A stretch of 64,000 nt of DNA from Plumapathes pennacea. Lineage: Eukaryota > Cnidaria > Anthozoa > Antipatharia > Myriopathidae. The position numbers and the translations under genes were made by a program. Of this stretch, positions 22,018 to 34,941 are shown one piece after another; positions within the stretch are counted from its first letter, which is position 1, and each line of letters opens with the position of its first letter. The stretch is from assembly GCA_964036295.1 (NCBI GenBank), contig OZ038467.1:18201670-18265669 (forward strand). Reading direction: 5' to 3'. The notes beneath the pieces were generated by a model. That model made no database searches and was not told where the DNA came from. It saw only the letters and a program-made list of their open reading frames with translations.

Positions 22018-22717
22018 TAACAAGAGAAAAAAATTACAGAAAACTATTGATGTTGAATCAGAGGCCAGTAGTACGCAGTCGGGAAAGTCGAAGGGCCGTT
22101 TCAAACATCTGTTATAATTTAATCAGCTACCAGAAATACGATATTCGCAGAGGCCCTACGCCCAAGTGGCGACGTAAAAAAAGTGATATGAATATCAAAC
22201 ATCTTCGATATATAATAAAAAGCACTGTTTTTATGAATATGAAGTTGTTATTGGGTAACTTTCGAACTCCATTGTGCTAGAGGCTTGACTCTTCTAATGA
22301 CGTCATGTGCTAGCTACCCAGAGAACAAAGGCAGTGATGCCCATTCACAATAACGACTAAATGAAATAATCAAAAGGCTGATATCTGTTGCTGATATCTC
22401 GATTTAGCACTGCATTAATTTGGTGTGGGTTCAATTAAATGATGTCATAGATTATCGAAGGGTTCTGTCATTAAAGTACGACAATTTGCGCAATTATTTG
22501 CCGACAAGAACGAAATTTCGATACTTTCAACAAAGTTCCGCTGCGACAAGAGCGAAATTTGGAACAGTTCAAAACAATTGGGGCTTTAAAATTTTGTCCA
22601 TTTTTACGGCGCCCCTGAGGGACATTGCACTTTTATTTTTACTGCCACTTGTTTAGCCACTTTTACTGCCGCTTGACTGTTGATCGCGGGCCCACACGAG
22701 CGCGTGCTTCTGGCAAG

Positions 22718-22936
22718 ATGGCAGTTGAGAAGCTCGTATCAATACTACTCTTCAGTACATTTCTGTGTGCAGTTGTTGAGCCCTACGCACCTGTTCTACG
22801 ACAGGAAGGCTGTACACAAAATGAATTGATCGAGCAATACTTCAATCTGGGTCTTAATCAAGCCGCATCATTATTATTATTGAAGGGTGGGGAGGGGGAG
22901 GTACTTATTTCAAAATTATACTATTTAGAAAGAGAG
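22718..22936 (+). CDS. possible first exon: hydrophobic N-terminus plus transposase-like helix
   Basis: ATG at 22718 follows GTGCTTCTGGCAAG. The frame reads a hydrophobic leader (KLVSILLFSTFLCAVV), then CTQNELIEQYFNLGL, which resembles the N-terminal helix of integrase-core proteins widespread in cnidarian genomes (family recalled by motif only). Similarity fades after about residue 55 into a poly-Leu and G-rich stretch that looks non-coding; a G-rich GGGGAGGGGGAGG run begins there. It is probably a truncated element or a lone exon. The region is absent from the copy before TPR-CHAT copy 3. Confidence 0.35.
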
Positions 22937-23059
22937 TAAAGGGTGTCGTATTGGAGAGAGGGGCTTATTAGATCATTTCTTGAGTTCAATTCCTAATGGC
23001 GATACTTTCCTTTACATTTTCAAATATATTTTTGGAAACAAGGTGACAAACTAGGAAGC

Positions 23060-23560
23060 TGCACTGGAAATTTCTATCCTCTTACATATTGTGTAAAATG
23101 TCTGTAAATAACCCATTTCTTGCTTGTAAAACGAAATTTACACATTCTGTAAACTGTGTAAATTGTGTGTAGATTACATGTAAAATGCAAAAATATCACA
23201 GTTAATTCCATCCACACTTACACACTGTGTAAAAAGTCTGTAAACAACGAGCCCTTTTTGCTTGTAAATCATAATTTACATGTTATATAAATTCCCCCTA
23301 AAACAGATTTTACATACTGTATAAATTTCATGTAAATAACCGTTCATAGTTGTGAGTTATATTTTTACATGTGATGTAAATGTCCCCAAAATAGGGTTTT
23401 CATACTGTGTAAAATGCATGTAAATATCCGCACTTCATGGTTGTAAATTCATATTTACATGCTGTGTAAATTCCCCCAAAATAGGTTTTCCATATTGTGT
23501 AAAGTCTATGTAAACTAACGGGACCCCTGTAAAATACGAGTAAGTGTTTTTGCAATTTAT
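23060..23560. repeat. palindromic TGTAAA/TTTACA array, block 1
   Basis: Irregular units of TTTACAnnnTGTGTAAA and TGTAAATnnnATTTACA recur every 20-60 bases, so the DNA is dense in short inverted repeats. It ends at CGGGACCCCTGTAAAAT (23519). Non-coding. Confidence 0.75.
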
Positions 23561-24190
23561 AATTTATTCAGGTATTTCTCAGTTGGGAAACGTCATGCCG
23601 ACATGACTAAACCAAAATAAAATATTGAAATACAAACCAAGAAAAAGCTATTTTATGTTAGACGATAAACACTGTTCAGAAATTCAGAAAGCGAGGACAT
23701 TTCGATTCGGTTAAATAGCGAGAATTCAAAATATCATTCCTGCACCTTCATTACTGTTTACAATCGCATATTAAAATACCGTCACCGCGGTTTAAACATA
23801 AACCACGAATCGGAACACGTTACCTTGCATCATAAAGGAACCGGAAATCCAGTCTGTTTCTACCTAGTAATTTCTTGGACTGAGTTTTAGCGGTCTTTCA
23901 ACTTCCCTTTCGCTGAGATTTGCTCCCTGCTCGCCACTTGTGAGACTATTAATAGTCAGGCGAATCGATACTCAAACACGATTTCGAACACTCGGCCACT
24001 TCTGCCACATGTCCAACAGGATTTAAGCTCGTCACATTACCTTTCCGAACTTATTTCCGACGTCTATCAGAACGCTTCGTCGATGGAAATGCCGAAAATT
24101 TTAACGCGTTTCTTTCACTCACACGTGGCAGCCATATTGGATACCTTTTATGAGGAGGCCTGGCAAAGAGCTCTACAGACACGCGGATGG
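23561..24190. other. non-coding block between two GGGACCCCTGTAAAAT copies
   Basis: The block lies between GGGACCCCTGTAAAAT at about 23520 and again at about 24195, so it looks like an insertion in the palindromic array. Most of it (from 23633) is conserved at 38181-38743. No coding sequence was recognised. Confidence 0.45.
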
Positions 24191-24910
24191 AGCGGGACCC
24201 CTGTAAAATGTGTAAATTATAATTTACTCTACATATGTACGTGTTTACACAGCGTGAATTGTATGTAAATTTTCATTTTCATAACTTTTTGTTTGCCAAA
24301 TTATAAATTACGTTATGTGTAATTGTGTTTACACAGTGACCTGCATGTAAATTATAATTTACGCAACTTTCATGTTCTAATTACGTACTATAGTATGTAA
24401 AAGAATAAATAAGTATTTACACACATTCTTGACAACTGTTTTACATCAAATGTAAAATATAATAATTATATTTTACTTTATGTGTAAATATTTTTACACA
24501 CAGTATGAACTGTGTAAATTATGATTTCACAAATTTCTGATCTATTTACACAGCATGTAAAACAATGAAAAAAATTTTACAATTACTATTTCGTTTACAT
24601 ACAATGTAAAATTGTGTGTACATTATAATTACACTGTGTGTAATTGTGTTTACACAGTGTGAGCTATACGTAAATCATGATTTACATAACTTTCTCTTCT
24701 ATTTACACAGTATGTAAAATAATCTTTCATATTAAAATTTTATTTAGAAGTATTTACACACACTTTACAACTGCATTTTACACAAAATGTAAAATATTTG
24801 TAAAACATATTTTACACTACGTGTAAATGTGTTTACACGTAGCTTAAATTGTATGTAAACCATGATTTACATAAATATTTTGCGTTATTTACACAGTATG
24901 TAAGAGGTTA
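24190..24910. repeat. palindromic TGTAAA/TTTACA array, block 2
   Basis: The same sequence type as 23060-23560. It lies within the predicted first intron of TPR-CHAT copy 2. Block 40797-41240 plus 38744-39020 is the corresponding region before copy 3. Confidence 0.75.
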
Positions 24911-25060
24911 GAATTTTCCAGTGCTGTCGTCAGCCAGACAATAAAAAATACACGTCTATCCTTGTCGTGTGACTGTTGGAGGCTACAAATAAATAGACTC
25001 AAACTTCAACTACTGTCCATAATGTCATTAATTACCAACAGGTGCTCTTTCCTTCAATAG

Positions 25061-28000
25061 GACACCATTCGTGATCAATGGAGAAACTGCAGGGTCTCAA
25101 TAATCATTTGAATTTTGCAAGAGTAACTAAAAACAAGGAACTTGAATGGAAACTTCACAATAACATTTGTGCCTACTACCATTCTACGGGAAGGTACGAA
25201 AAAGCTAAAGAACATTCTGAAGCGCATCTTGCTATTGGAAAAGAGATTGGGGACAAGAAAGTCGAAGGAATAGCTTACGGAAACCTTGGAATTTGTTATC
25301 AATCTCTCAGTCAGTACACCAAGGCTATTAAGTATCAGGAGATGCGAATTGCTATTGCAAAAGACATTGGGGACAAACAAGGCGAAGGAAATGCTTATGG
25401 CAACCTTGGAAATTGTTATGAATCTCTCGGTCAGTACACCAAGGCTATCAAGTATCAAGAGATGCTAATCGCTATCGCAAAAGACAATGGGGACAAGGCA
25501 GGCGAAGGAAGAGCGTATGGCAACCTTGCAAATTGTTATCAGTCTCTCGGTCAGTACACCAAGGCTATCATATATCAAGAAATGCAACTTACCATTGCAA
25601 AAGATATTGGGGACAAGCATTGCTAAGGAAATGCTTATGGCAACCTTGGAAATTGTTATGAATCTCTCGGTCAGTACACCAAGGCTATCAAGTATCAAGA
25701 GATGCTAATTGCTATTGCAAAAGACATTGGGGACAAGGCAGGCGAAGGAAGAGCTTATGGCAACCTTGGAAATTGTTATGGATCTCTCGGTCAGTACACC
25801 AAGGCTATCATACATCAGGAAATGCAACTTACCATTGCAAAAGACATTGGGGACAAGCAAAGCGAAGGAAATGCTTATGGCAACCTTGGAACTTGTTATC
25901 AGCCTCTCGGTCAGTACACCAAGGCTATCAAGCATCAAGAGATGCTAATTGCTATTGCAAAAAACATTGGGGACAAGCAAGGTGAAGGAAGTGCTTATGG
26001 CAACCTTGGAAATTGTTTTATGTCTCTTGGTCAGTACACCAAGGCTATTAAGCATCAGGAAATGCTACTTACTATTGCAAAATACATTGGTAACAAGGAA
26101 GGCGAGGGAAGTGCTTATGGGAACCTTGGAAATTGTTTTCTGTCTCTTGGTCAGTACACCAAAGCTATTAAGTATCAGGAGATGTATATTGCTATTGCAA
26201 AAGACATTGGGGACAAAAAAGGCGAAGGAATTGCTTATGGCAACCTTGGAAATCGATCGATCAGTACACCAAGGCTATTAACTATCAGGAAATGGCACTT
26301 ACTGTTGCAAAAGACATTGGGTACAAGGAAGGCGAGGGAAGAGCTTATGGCAACCTTGGAATTAATTATCAATCTCTCAGTCAGTACACCAAGGCTATTA
26401 AGTATCATGAGATGCTAATTGCTATTGCAAAAGATATTGGGGACAAGCATGGCGAAGGAATTGCTTATGGCAACCTTGGAAATTGTTATCAGTCTCTCGG
26501 TCAGTACACCAAGGCTATTAACTGTCAGGAATATTACTTACAATTGCAAAAGACTTTGGGTACAAGGAAGGCGAAGGAAATGCTTATGGCAACCTTGGAA
26601 TTTGTTATATGTCTCTCGGTCAGTACACTAAGGCTATCAAGTATCAAGAGATGCGAATTGCTATTGCAAAAGACATTGGGGACAAGGCAGGGGAAGGAAG
26701 TGCTTATGGCAACCTTGGAAATTGTTTTATGGCTCTCGGTGAATACACCAAGACTATTAAGTATCAGGAGATGCTAATTGCTATTGCAAAAGACATTGGG
26801 GACAAGCAAGGCGAAGGACGTGCTTATGGCAACCTTGGAAATTGTTTTATGTCTCTCGGTCAGTACACCAAGGCTATTAACTATCTTGAGATACTAATTG
26901 CTGTTGCAAAAGACATTGGGGACAAGCATGGCGAAGGAAGTGCTTATGGCAATCTTGGAAACTGTTATATGTCTCTCGGTCTGTACACCAAGGCTATTAA
27001 GTACCACGAGATGCGAATTGCTATTGCTAAAGACATTGGGGACAAGCAAGGCGAAGGAAGTGCTTGTAATAATATCGGCCTTTGTTATGCTACTGTCGGT
27101 CAACATGGCAAGGCTGAAAGTAATTTTAGAAAAGGTATGGTGTGCTACGAATATTTATTTGAGAACTCACCAAACTTGGATAAATTTAGAGTTTCTATTA
27201 TCGATATGTACATTTCTGTCTATCAGAATTTGATCCGAACACTCTTGTTTCTGAAAAAAAGAGGCAAAGCCCTTATTATTGCCGAAAGAGGACGCGCAAT
27301 AGCACTGGCTGAACTAATACTTTTATCCAACTCTCGCGCACATGAGGTGGTCATTGGAGACAAGGTTTCAGACCTCTTTGGAATCTGTAAAGTGGCCAAG
27401 GCTCTGGAAAGCACAGTCGTCGTCTTTACATTATTTCACTGCACAGTTTGCACTTGGGTTATACAGCCAAATGGAGACATAATGTTTCACGAACATGGTA
27501 CTGGAGTGTCAAAACAGTCCAGGAAGACTTACACTGAAACGGATTTATTTCAATCTGTTGAAGATCTCACTTCATTGATTAACAAGGCTGTAGAGCTGAT
27601 GAAACCACGTGGGTCTGACAGGTGTGAAGACCGCTCATTATTGTTTTTGTATCCAGAAAGTTTACAACGCACTAAGAAGGAATCGGAACTTGGACGTCTT
27701 CGTGCAGCAGTGCCTTCCAGCTCGGTTCCAAAACCAGCAATGTTTCAGCCCAGGGTCTCTCGTCCTACACCTGCGCAAGAACAGAAAGCAAACAATACGA
27801 ATGGATTAGCACTTCAAGACGAGACTGGGATCTCTACCAACCCTCAAACACCGGAAGACCCAATGCTTAACTGTCTGCTACAAGATCTGTACGAGATTCT
27901 TCTGAAGCCTGTGCGGCAGTATCTGGTAGGGTCACAAGTAGTTGTTGTCCCTGATGGTCGACTTGCTCTGGTCCCATTTGCCGCTCTTCTGGATGAAAAC

Positions 28001-28747
28001 GGGAAGTACTTGGTCGATTCCGTACGATTGAGACTCGTTCCATCACTAACAACAGCAAAGATTATCCTAGAGCGCCCAGTAACACCGACAGGCCTAACAA
28101 CACCCTTAATAGTAGGAGACCCAAAGGTAGGAACAATTACGAAAGGTGACAAAGTATTTAATGTGGAAAGACTAGAGTTTGCAAATAAAGAAGTCGAAAC
28201 AGTTGGAGAGATGCTCGGGGTTAAGGCACTTTTGGGGAAAAGAGCGACTAAACAAAGGTTTCTACAGAACGTCGAGAATGCCATTTTGATTTACGTTTCA
28301 GCTCATGGAGATGCAGAGAGGGGAGAAATCTTGCTCGCTCCTCCTGATACTAACATAATCAACAATGCTGAAGATATTATGCTGCTCATATCCGATCTCG
28401 AAGGTAAACGCATCAGAGCAAAGCTGGTCGTTCTAAGTTGCTGTTATAGCGGCTGCGGTGAAGTCAGGGGAGAGGGTGTAGTCGGGATCGCTCGTGCATT
28501 TCTCGGAGCTGGAGCTCGCGCAGTTCTTGTAACGCTGTGGGCGGTTGACGATGGCGCCACTTTGTGTTGGATGTATCGTTTTTACGAGAACCTGACAAGT
28601 GGGGACAGTGCAAACGAGGCACTCAACAAAGCCATGCAAGCCACGAGAAAACTCAAGAAATATAGCCATCCTCGTTACTGGGCTCCTTTTGCACTTCTTG
28701 GGGAAGACGTTACTGTTTATAGTAAGACAGGACACTACAAAATATAG
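25061..28747 (+). pseudogene. TPR-CHAT protease-like gene, copy 2 (broken)
   Basis: ATG 25078 to TAG 28745-28747, about sixteen 40-residue TPR units followed by linker and CHAT domain. Three lesions are seen against copy 3: TGC-TAA at 25624 where copy 3 has GAA; a net 10-nt loss near 26252; and a 1-nt loss near 26530. After them the frame is open from 26609 through the CHAT domain, including ISAHG-type YVSAHGDAERGE (His) and VVLSCCYSGCGEV (Cys). The protease part has therefore stayed clean while the TPR part broke. A shorter protein from an internal start is possible; sequencing error in the repeats is another explanation. Acceptor at 25060; predicted UTR exon at 20514. Confidence 0.88.
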
Positions 28748-29100
28748 ACCGCAAGTATTGCCCATCTGAATAAATTAGTACTTATATAGTGGTTCCAAAA
28801 CCAGCAATGTTTCAGCCCAGGGTCTCTCGTCCTTATTCGTGAGACTTGCTCACTATTCTATATTCCGCATGATAAATATAATAGATGAAATATCAAGGTT
28901 TTTATTGTAGAGCCGTTTTCGGATGACTGTCCAAAGTAATCGTGTTATTACTTATAGCAAATGCAGTTACTCAGCTCGATTAGCTTCATAGTTATATCTG
29001 AGTAACCATTACCTGAATCTGTTTTCTACTCTTTCTTTGTAAACAATTTATTATAGTAATATAGTAATAAACGTGCTTGATGATGATTGCTTTACTTTTG
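28748..29100 (+). other. 3' flank of TPR-CHAT copy 2
   Basis: Related to 13884-14486 and 45216-46085. It contains an internal copy of a coding-derived sequence (ggttccaaaaccagcaatgtttcagcccagggtctctcgtcc region at 28792-28832 repeats the linker at about 27724-27765) and AATAAACGTGCTTG at about 29066, a candidate poly(A) signal. Confidence 0.5.
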
Positions 29101-29372
29101 CGTTTGCTACGTTTTCCGTCAAGTCCTAACAATTTAGCAGCATTCTTGGCCAATCAAGAGCAAAAACAAAACCAGGTTGTGATATTCTCACGCAAGAAAG
29201 CAAGTGGCGATGGCTTGTTCTAGCGCTGCTGACTGGTTAAAATCAATCGCAATTACTTGGTTTTGGTTTTGATTTTGCTCGTGCTTTTAACTGGTCAAAC
29301 GTATTCTTTCTCGCCACATTGATTGGCTAGTGTCAATCCTTTGGTTTTGATTTTCGACAGTTTTCAACTCAC

Positions 29373-29484
29373 GTTCTTGGAGCACTGTACTCCGCAGGAA
29401 CCTGGAACCTTGTCCATTGATGTAAATTAGGATATTAGCACCGAAAAGAACAAGAACAAGAATAGACACATATTTAACTGACAT
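29373..29484 (-). CDS. possible first coding exon with an N-terminal membrane anchor
   Basis: Minus-strand ATG at 29484; the peptide starts MSVKYVSILVLVLFGANI, one hydrophobic span, then a Gln/Ser/Arg stretch, ending at a consensus donor GTGAGTT. This is the layout of type II Golgi enzymes, but no downstream exon was found in the window, so identity is unknown. Confidence 0.3.
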
Positions 29485-29984
29485 ATCTGGGGTATTTGGG
29501 TATGGAAGCCAGGAATTTATGTTAATCACGATATAGGAAGATTGGGAATGAGCGCTCGTAGGTGCGTTGAATATGTGACCATTTAAGGAAATGTCCGTTG
29601 AGACAACCATGCTATTCTCATTAAGGGTAGAGTAGCGTGACTGGCCCATGAATGTGAAAGGTCCTTGCATGGTACGTGTTTCGAAATGGTAGACGCGCAC
29701 CTATCTATGCACTGCAAGTTGAACGGTTGCGAAGTTTTGGCCCAAATCGAATTGCGGGGGGAAAGGAACAAAGTGGGAGGAACGGTCACAATTTCAGCAT
29801 AAGAGATGACCAATGATAGTCTTACCTCTAATTTTACCAGAAGGCCTATATTTGCCGGAACAGACCTATTCGTTGCGCGACGTCTTTCGTGTTTTTCATT
29901 CTATGTTGCAGGTGCGAGTGGCAGTAGCAAATGAGGCCGAGTCGAAAGCAATGGAATTCCGAAATAGTGACTGGAGGGGAAGAG

Positions 29985-30292
29985 GTGGAGCTAGCGAATA
30001 TGCGGCTAATGAGGAGCGGAAGTAATTGTGTGATGACGAGACCGCAGGGTAGTGTGTACAGCGGCGATTGGCAGGTGCGGTCGAGGGGGAGTGGGGAGAG
30101 AAATGGAGGCTTGCGTTGTGGGAAGTGGGGAAGGGGTGGTATAAAAGCACAAAGCGCGGGAAAGGAGAAGCAGGAGTAAGCGTGGTGTTTTGAGGCTGAT
30201 GTGGAAAATACGGAGTTCTTGCAGAGAAGCGAGCATGGATAAAGAACAAGTTTATTGATCGAGAGTGAAAATATATACCGTGCTTAATATTT
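29985..30292 (+). promoter_or_regulatory. G-rich promoter-like block with TATAAAAG, copy B
   Basis: Near-identical to 14487-14802. TATAAAAG at 30140-30147. The Helitron at 30293 follows directly and separates it from sequence that is adjacent in copy A. Confidence 0.4.
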
Positions 30293-32032
30293 TCCCCGAA
30301 CGAAGTGAGGGAAATATTTACGACGCTAATGCAGTAGTATTATCGCCTTATCGGAGACTCCAAGCGTGTCGCCATCTCGAAATCTAATGTTCGTGTGTTT
30401 GTTTGTGCCATACGACCTCGTCCCAAGGCCCTCCGCGTCGAGCGATCACAGCAGGCGAGGTTACATCGGCAGCTTAACTGTAAACCGCCATTTTCTTGGA
30501 GACATGCGATAGAGTACGAACTGAAGTGATTTTGTACAACAAGATGCAGATACAAGGCCAAGCAGTTCGACGGACGGCTGTAAATTGCCCGGATATTTTG
30601 CCAGTGCATGGGAGGCAAGCTTTACTAGACGTAAAGCGGATTCTTTAAGGCCCAACTGGTCGACCTGAACACAATCCTAGACGCCAGTATTGTGTTAAAA
30701 CGCAGACACTTCTTCAGAAAGGAATAGCAAAATACAGTCGGTGGAAATCGAACAATCACTGTGGCAAATTTCACCTTTCGCAATAACAGGAATGCAGTTT
30801 TCAGAATCCAAGTTTGACAAGATGACAACGCAATACAATGGAAAGTGGAATTTTCGTACTGTATGAGGACTGCTCTATACAGTGTATTTTGAAATCATTG
30901 AAGACGTAAACAATAGTGTTTTGGGTTTTGTTTCCTTTGCTGGAAAAGAGCTAAAGCTATGGCTTTCAGGAAGCGGTGAGTTTTGAAACTTTAATTAAAT
31001 TAACGTTAAATACACTTTTGTTAAACGACGGTCGTGTTATCATTGGTATTTCAACAATTGCCGTATATTTTGTCGTTTGATGCCCCGGTAACTGTGATGA
31101 AGGCCAATTAGGATTATACTGTGATCTTTTCCCTGGTTTTCAAGGCTATTTCAGAGTGCCTTCGTGCAAGATTGTGTCATCCGATTCCTGACATGTTTGC
31201 ATAATTTCATTGACAGTCTGACACATGCTGTGAAGTTTTGTCGCCGCGTTTGTTGGCACACTGTATTCAAGGATAAAATGTAACCGGGTTAAAATGCTTT
31301 TGCTTTTTGAAGGCTATTAAAGTAGAAAATATCCGGCCACTGCTTTCCAAATTAAACAATGTGTCTACTAGCGGGACCCCCGTACGATACTCGCTCAACA
31401 CAATCGCACTTTGTATTATTTAGTGACCGGGTTTGCTCGCTCAATAAAATCGGACCTTCTATTATTTAGTGACTTGATTTCTTTTTTCTGTCAAAGATTT
31501 TAAAATCGTCAAACGCAGTTTGAAAAGTTGTTGTGTTGAAAATTGAATCCCTGCCAAAATTCACACGATTCCGAGACTTCGAAAGCGTGTAAACAAGCGA
31601 CTCGCTTTGACGGTTCTAAATTTGGCACACACACACACACAAAAAAAAAACAAACACACGTATGTGGTTAGGATAAAGCATTGGCTAGAGAAATCGCGGC
31701 TTTTCTTGAAATTCATAAAAACTTCGGTGTCCAAGATCGACTTTGCTTGGCTTTCAAGCCTCGGGAGTATTCTGTAGTTGCGTGTAAATGTTTTCTCAGC
31801 GAATTTTGAAGTTCAGCTAGTGTCTACGAAAATTGCAGACTGTGCACGTTGTCTGAACTAAACCAGACTTCGTGTGACAAAGATTTTTTTTAACGGCCGA
31901 CTGGTGACGTCGCTACACAGCCGTGGTTTGCAAAAAAATTTAAATAATCTCCGAACGGAAAATAAGCAAGAATCCCGCTTTCCGAAAACCCACTACTGAG
32001 CGAGGGGATATCTGCGATTATCGTATTTCTAG
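30293..32032 (+). mobile_element. non-autonomous Helitron (copy 2)
   Basis: It starts TCCCCGAACGAAG and ends TATTTCTAG, as at 2464-3961. Its flanks aatattt|taccagtac join exactly into the uninterrupted sequence at 14797-14808, so insertion postdates the segmental duplication or was never in copy A. Here the target is T^T rather than A^T. The interior has no helicase gene and no STPR repeats; a short segment at 30684-30768 matches 3098-3175. A (CA)n/A-rich run lies at about 31627-31652. Confidence 0.85.
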
Positions 32033-34596
32033 TACCAGTACAGTGGTGGTTTAATCCTGGCTAAGTAAAATATCGCGTGATCGAAACAAAGGAGAATGTT
32101 TATGAATTAAAAGAAAATTCTAAAATACGTAAAATTGTAAAAACTTTGGCCACTATCCGTATAAATATAATTAACCCCTCCCGGTACAGTTGATTATTGT
32201 TCGTGTGAAGCTGCAGAGAATGTCGTACGGTTCAGCGGTTGTTCATGTGATGAGTCATGGAGTCAGCCATCTTGTGTTACAGGGTCTATTCAGAATTTCC
32301 CGCGTTTCTTCGTTCGTGGGCTTGCTTGTGTTCGTGTGATATTATGGCGAGGACTTGCTGTGATATAGATCCAGTTGTAGAGCTCCTAAAGAGTTTTGGT
32401 GGCCTCTCGAGTGGATGAAGGAGCTTTTGGTGACTACAGCTCTAATCATATCGATGATTTGTTGAGGATTGGTAAGTCTTAAATCACCATGTTACATCTC
32501 TTTCTGGATTGTCACAAATAAAGAGGTAAGATATAACGAGGATTTGTGATATTGTCATGGCGTTAACGATCAAATAAAGCTTTTCAGTAGTGTGTTGTAT
32601 ACATAGCAGATTGTTGTCATTTTTTTTGTGAAATTATTCTAGTGGAAATTTTCTTTCCAAAGAATAATTTTCAGAGCCGAGAGGGTATATACATGTAATC
32701 TTAGTATTTATGTTTTTGTGTTTTCTAATGGCTTCGGTGTGACATTTGGTTCTATTGTTGACAGACAATTCAACCACTGTACTCTATTCTGGGTGTTTGA
32801 ATTATTTGTGTTTGACGTTTCTGTTCCTGTGCAGTCTATTGTTTGTGATCCCTTGGTTTGGGTCCTTCCCTTGTAGTTCTGTTTAGGTGGCCAGTTAAAA
32901 GACCAACTTTGTCTCTGGGTAATTTCTTTTCATGGGTCAGGTGCCATTGTTATTCATCTTTTTGTTGAGGGGATCTGTGATTTGGTGTTCTTCTTGTAGA
33001 GGTTGACTCTTGTGTAGATTCCTGGTCATGTGTAGTTGTGTTGATTTGTTATGATGTTGATGGATGTGGGACTGTTTGTTTCAGCCATTATTGTAGTGCT
33101 AATGTTGCATAAGTTGTTGGAGGTTGTAAGGCGTTTGTTTGTTTGGAATCGGCTTTGGACAAAAATGTTTTTGAGGTTGTTGTGTTTAGTAAACGAAAAA
33201 ACTGGTTTATTATGGAAGAGTTGTGATACTAGTTCTTTGTCTTGTTGTATCAAGTCTCAGTACTTGTGTAGGGTTTTTGTGATAGAGGGTTAGTAGGTTT
33301 TGTAGGGGACAACAAAAGGAAGAATTCTTTCTTCTGTTGGTTTGTTATGGTGTTGATGGAGGAGGGACAGTTGTGTTTATTTTTGTGCCTTGATGAAGGT
33401 CTGTTGGTAGGTAGAGTGGCGGTGTTCCCCAGCCAACAGTGTGATATGTAGTTGCGTGGCTGAGTTGTCAATTTGCTGAACACTTTCGACTCAAATTTCA
33501 AGGGATGGGGAATTCTTGATGATACTTGTTTGTTTGGGACTCAACTGGTTTCATTGATGATTCGAACTTTCACCTCACTGTTTACATCAGCGGTATTAAG
33601 TTGCAAACACAAGTCCAGGAAGGATGCAGTGTCACGAGAAATCAGCCCAATGTTGTATTTTTCAGAATGACATCAGCTCGAATTTTAAGCGATGCAAAAT
33701 CAAATGAAATTGATGCAGTGTGTTGGAATTTGACTTGGGTTTTTTTTTTGCTTTAAACAATAGAGTACAAAAGGAAAACACCCAGAAGCTGTACATATGA
33801 TTAACAAAGCAAAACGTGTTCGAACTTGGATACAAAAAAACGTGTTATTTCAAACGCACACACGTTTTTTGCTGCGTGTGAGTTGTTTGCTTATTTCTGA
33901 GCTATACTGTTGTGTGTGTTGTTTGGTGAGGAGGATAGTTGTTTCTAGGAAATTTTTTGATGATGGGTATTGTTCTTGAAATTTGATAGTAGTGTGGAAG
34001 GAGTTGAGGAGGTGGTAAGGGTGGCAGGGCCATGAGTCCTGATAAGGAATTTGTCATTAATGAAATCTTTTCCGTATTAGGGTTTTAGTTGATTTGTTTG
34101 GGGCTTGTTGTAGAATTTCTTTTTCAAGGGAAGCCATGAAAATATTAGTATAGGATTGGGGGATTACTGGTTGTTAAAGGAAAAGTAATTGTTCTTAAGA
34201 CCAACATTGAGGAGAGTGTGGAAGCGATGTAGTGGGGGAAGGGTGGTATGTGTCTGGAGGTGAAAGATTGCTTCCAGGGTGGCTTTTATTTCTTTATCAT
34301 GAAATATGACCAGGATAAATATCAAAAAGCTTTGTTTTTCTATAGCTAGCCTTTTGATACCAGAGGCCCAAAAAGTAACCCCTTTTGGGTGAGCCTCCTC
34401 TTGTAGTTGATGCATAGGGGAGCTGGGGCGTGTCTCTCTCGGGCTGAAAAAAAGTGTTCCCATGAGCAGGTCAACTGTCATCCTCTCCACACTTTGTTAA
34501 ATGCAGAATAAATTATGTTCAAAGCAAGAATTCATCAGACCAGTAGTGTGTCAATATGGAGTTTATATTTTGTACTATTTGTTCTTTTCACTGCAG

Positions 34597-34709
34597 GCTA
34601 TAATAAAGTGGTAGAAGTTCTCTTTGTGGTCCAAACATCCAAGTTTTGTTCCTGGTCGATATTTTGGTCAATATTTGACAAGTTGATCCCATCGAAGTTA
34701 ACAAGAAAG
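34597..34709 (+). pseudogene. exon-like module, copy 4 (open frame)
   Basis: 113 nt between TTCTTTTCACTGCAG and GTGAGATC, open in the same phase as 17371-17483 (YNKVVEVLFVVQ to PSKLTRK). Confidence 0.5.
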
Positions 34710-34905
34710 GTGAGATCACGCTTCTAGCAAGAGTAATATATACTGCATAGCGCTGCTGTGGCTTGTCAGTAGTGTAGTTGATGCTTGGGAGTTGTTTGTA
34801 ACTGTTAAATGAACTTTGCAACTTGTCTCTTTATTAATCCAACATGAACCAATCAACATTGTGTATCGGACTGGGATCTGCCTCTTGAGACAATAATTGT
34901 TTTTT

Positions 34906-34941
34906 AAGATTGAGCAATTAATTATTAATTGCTCAATCTTG
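34906..34941. repeat. perfect inverted repeat (hairpin), copy B
   Basis: AAGATTGAGCAATTAAT is followed by TATTAATTGCTCAATCTT, a 17-bp stem with almost no loop. Confidence 0.6.

Noticed and set aside
23060-24910. CRISPR-like regular repeats
   Set aside because: Spacing is irregular, the units are short palindromes and the DNA is eukaryotic.
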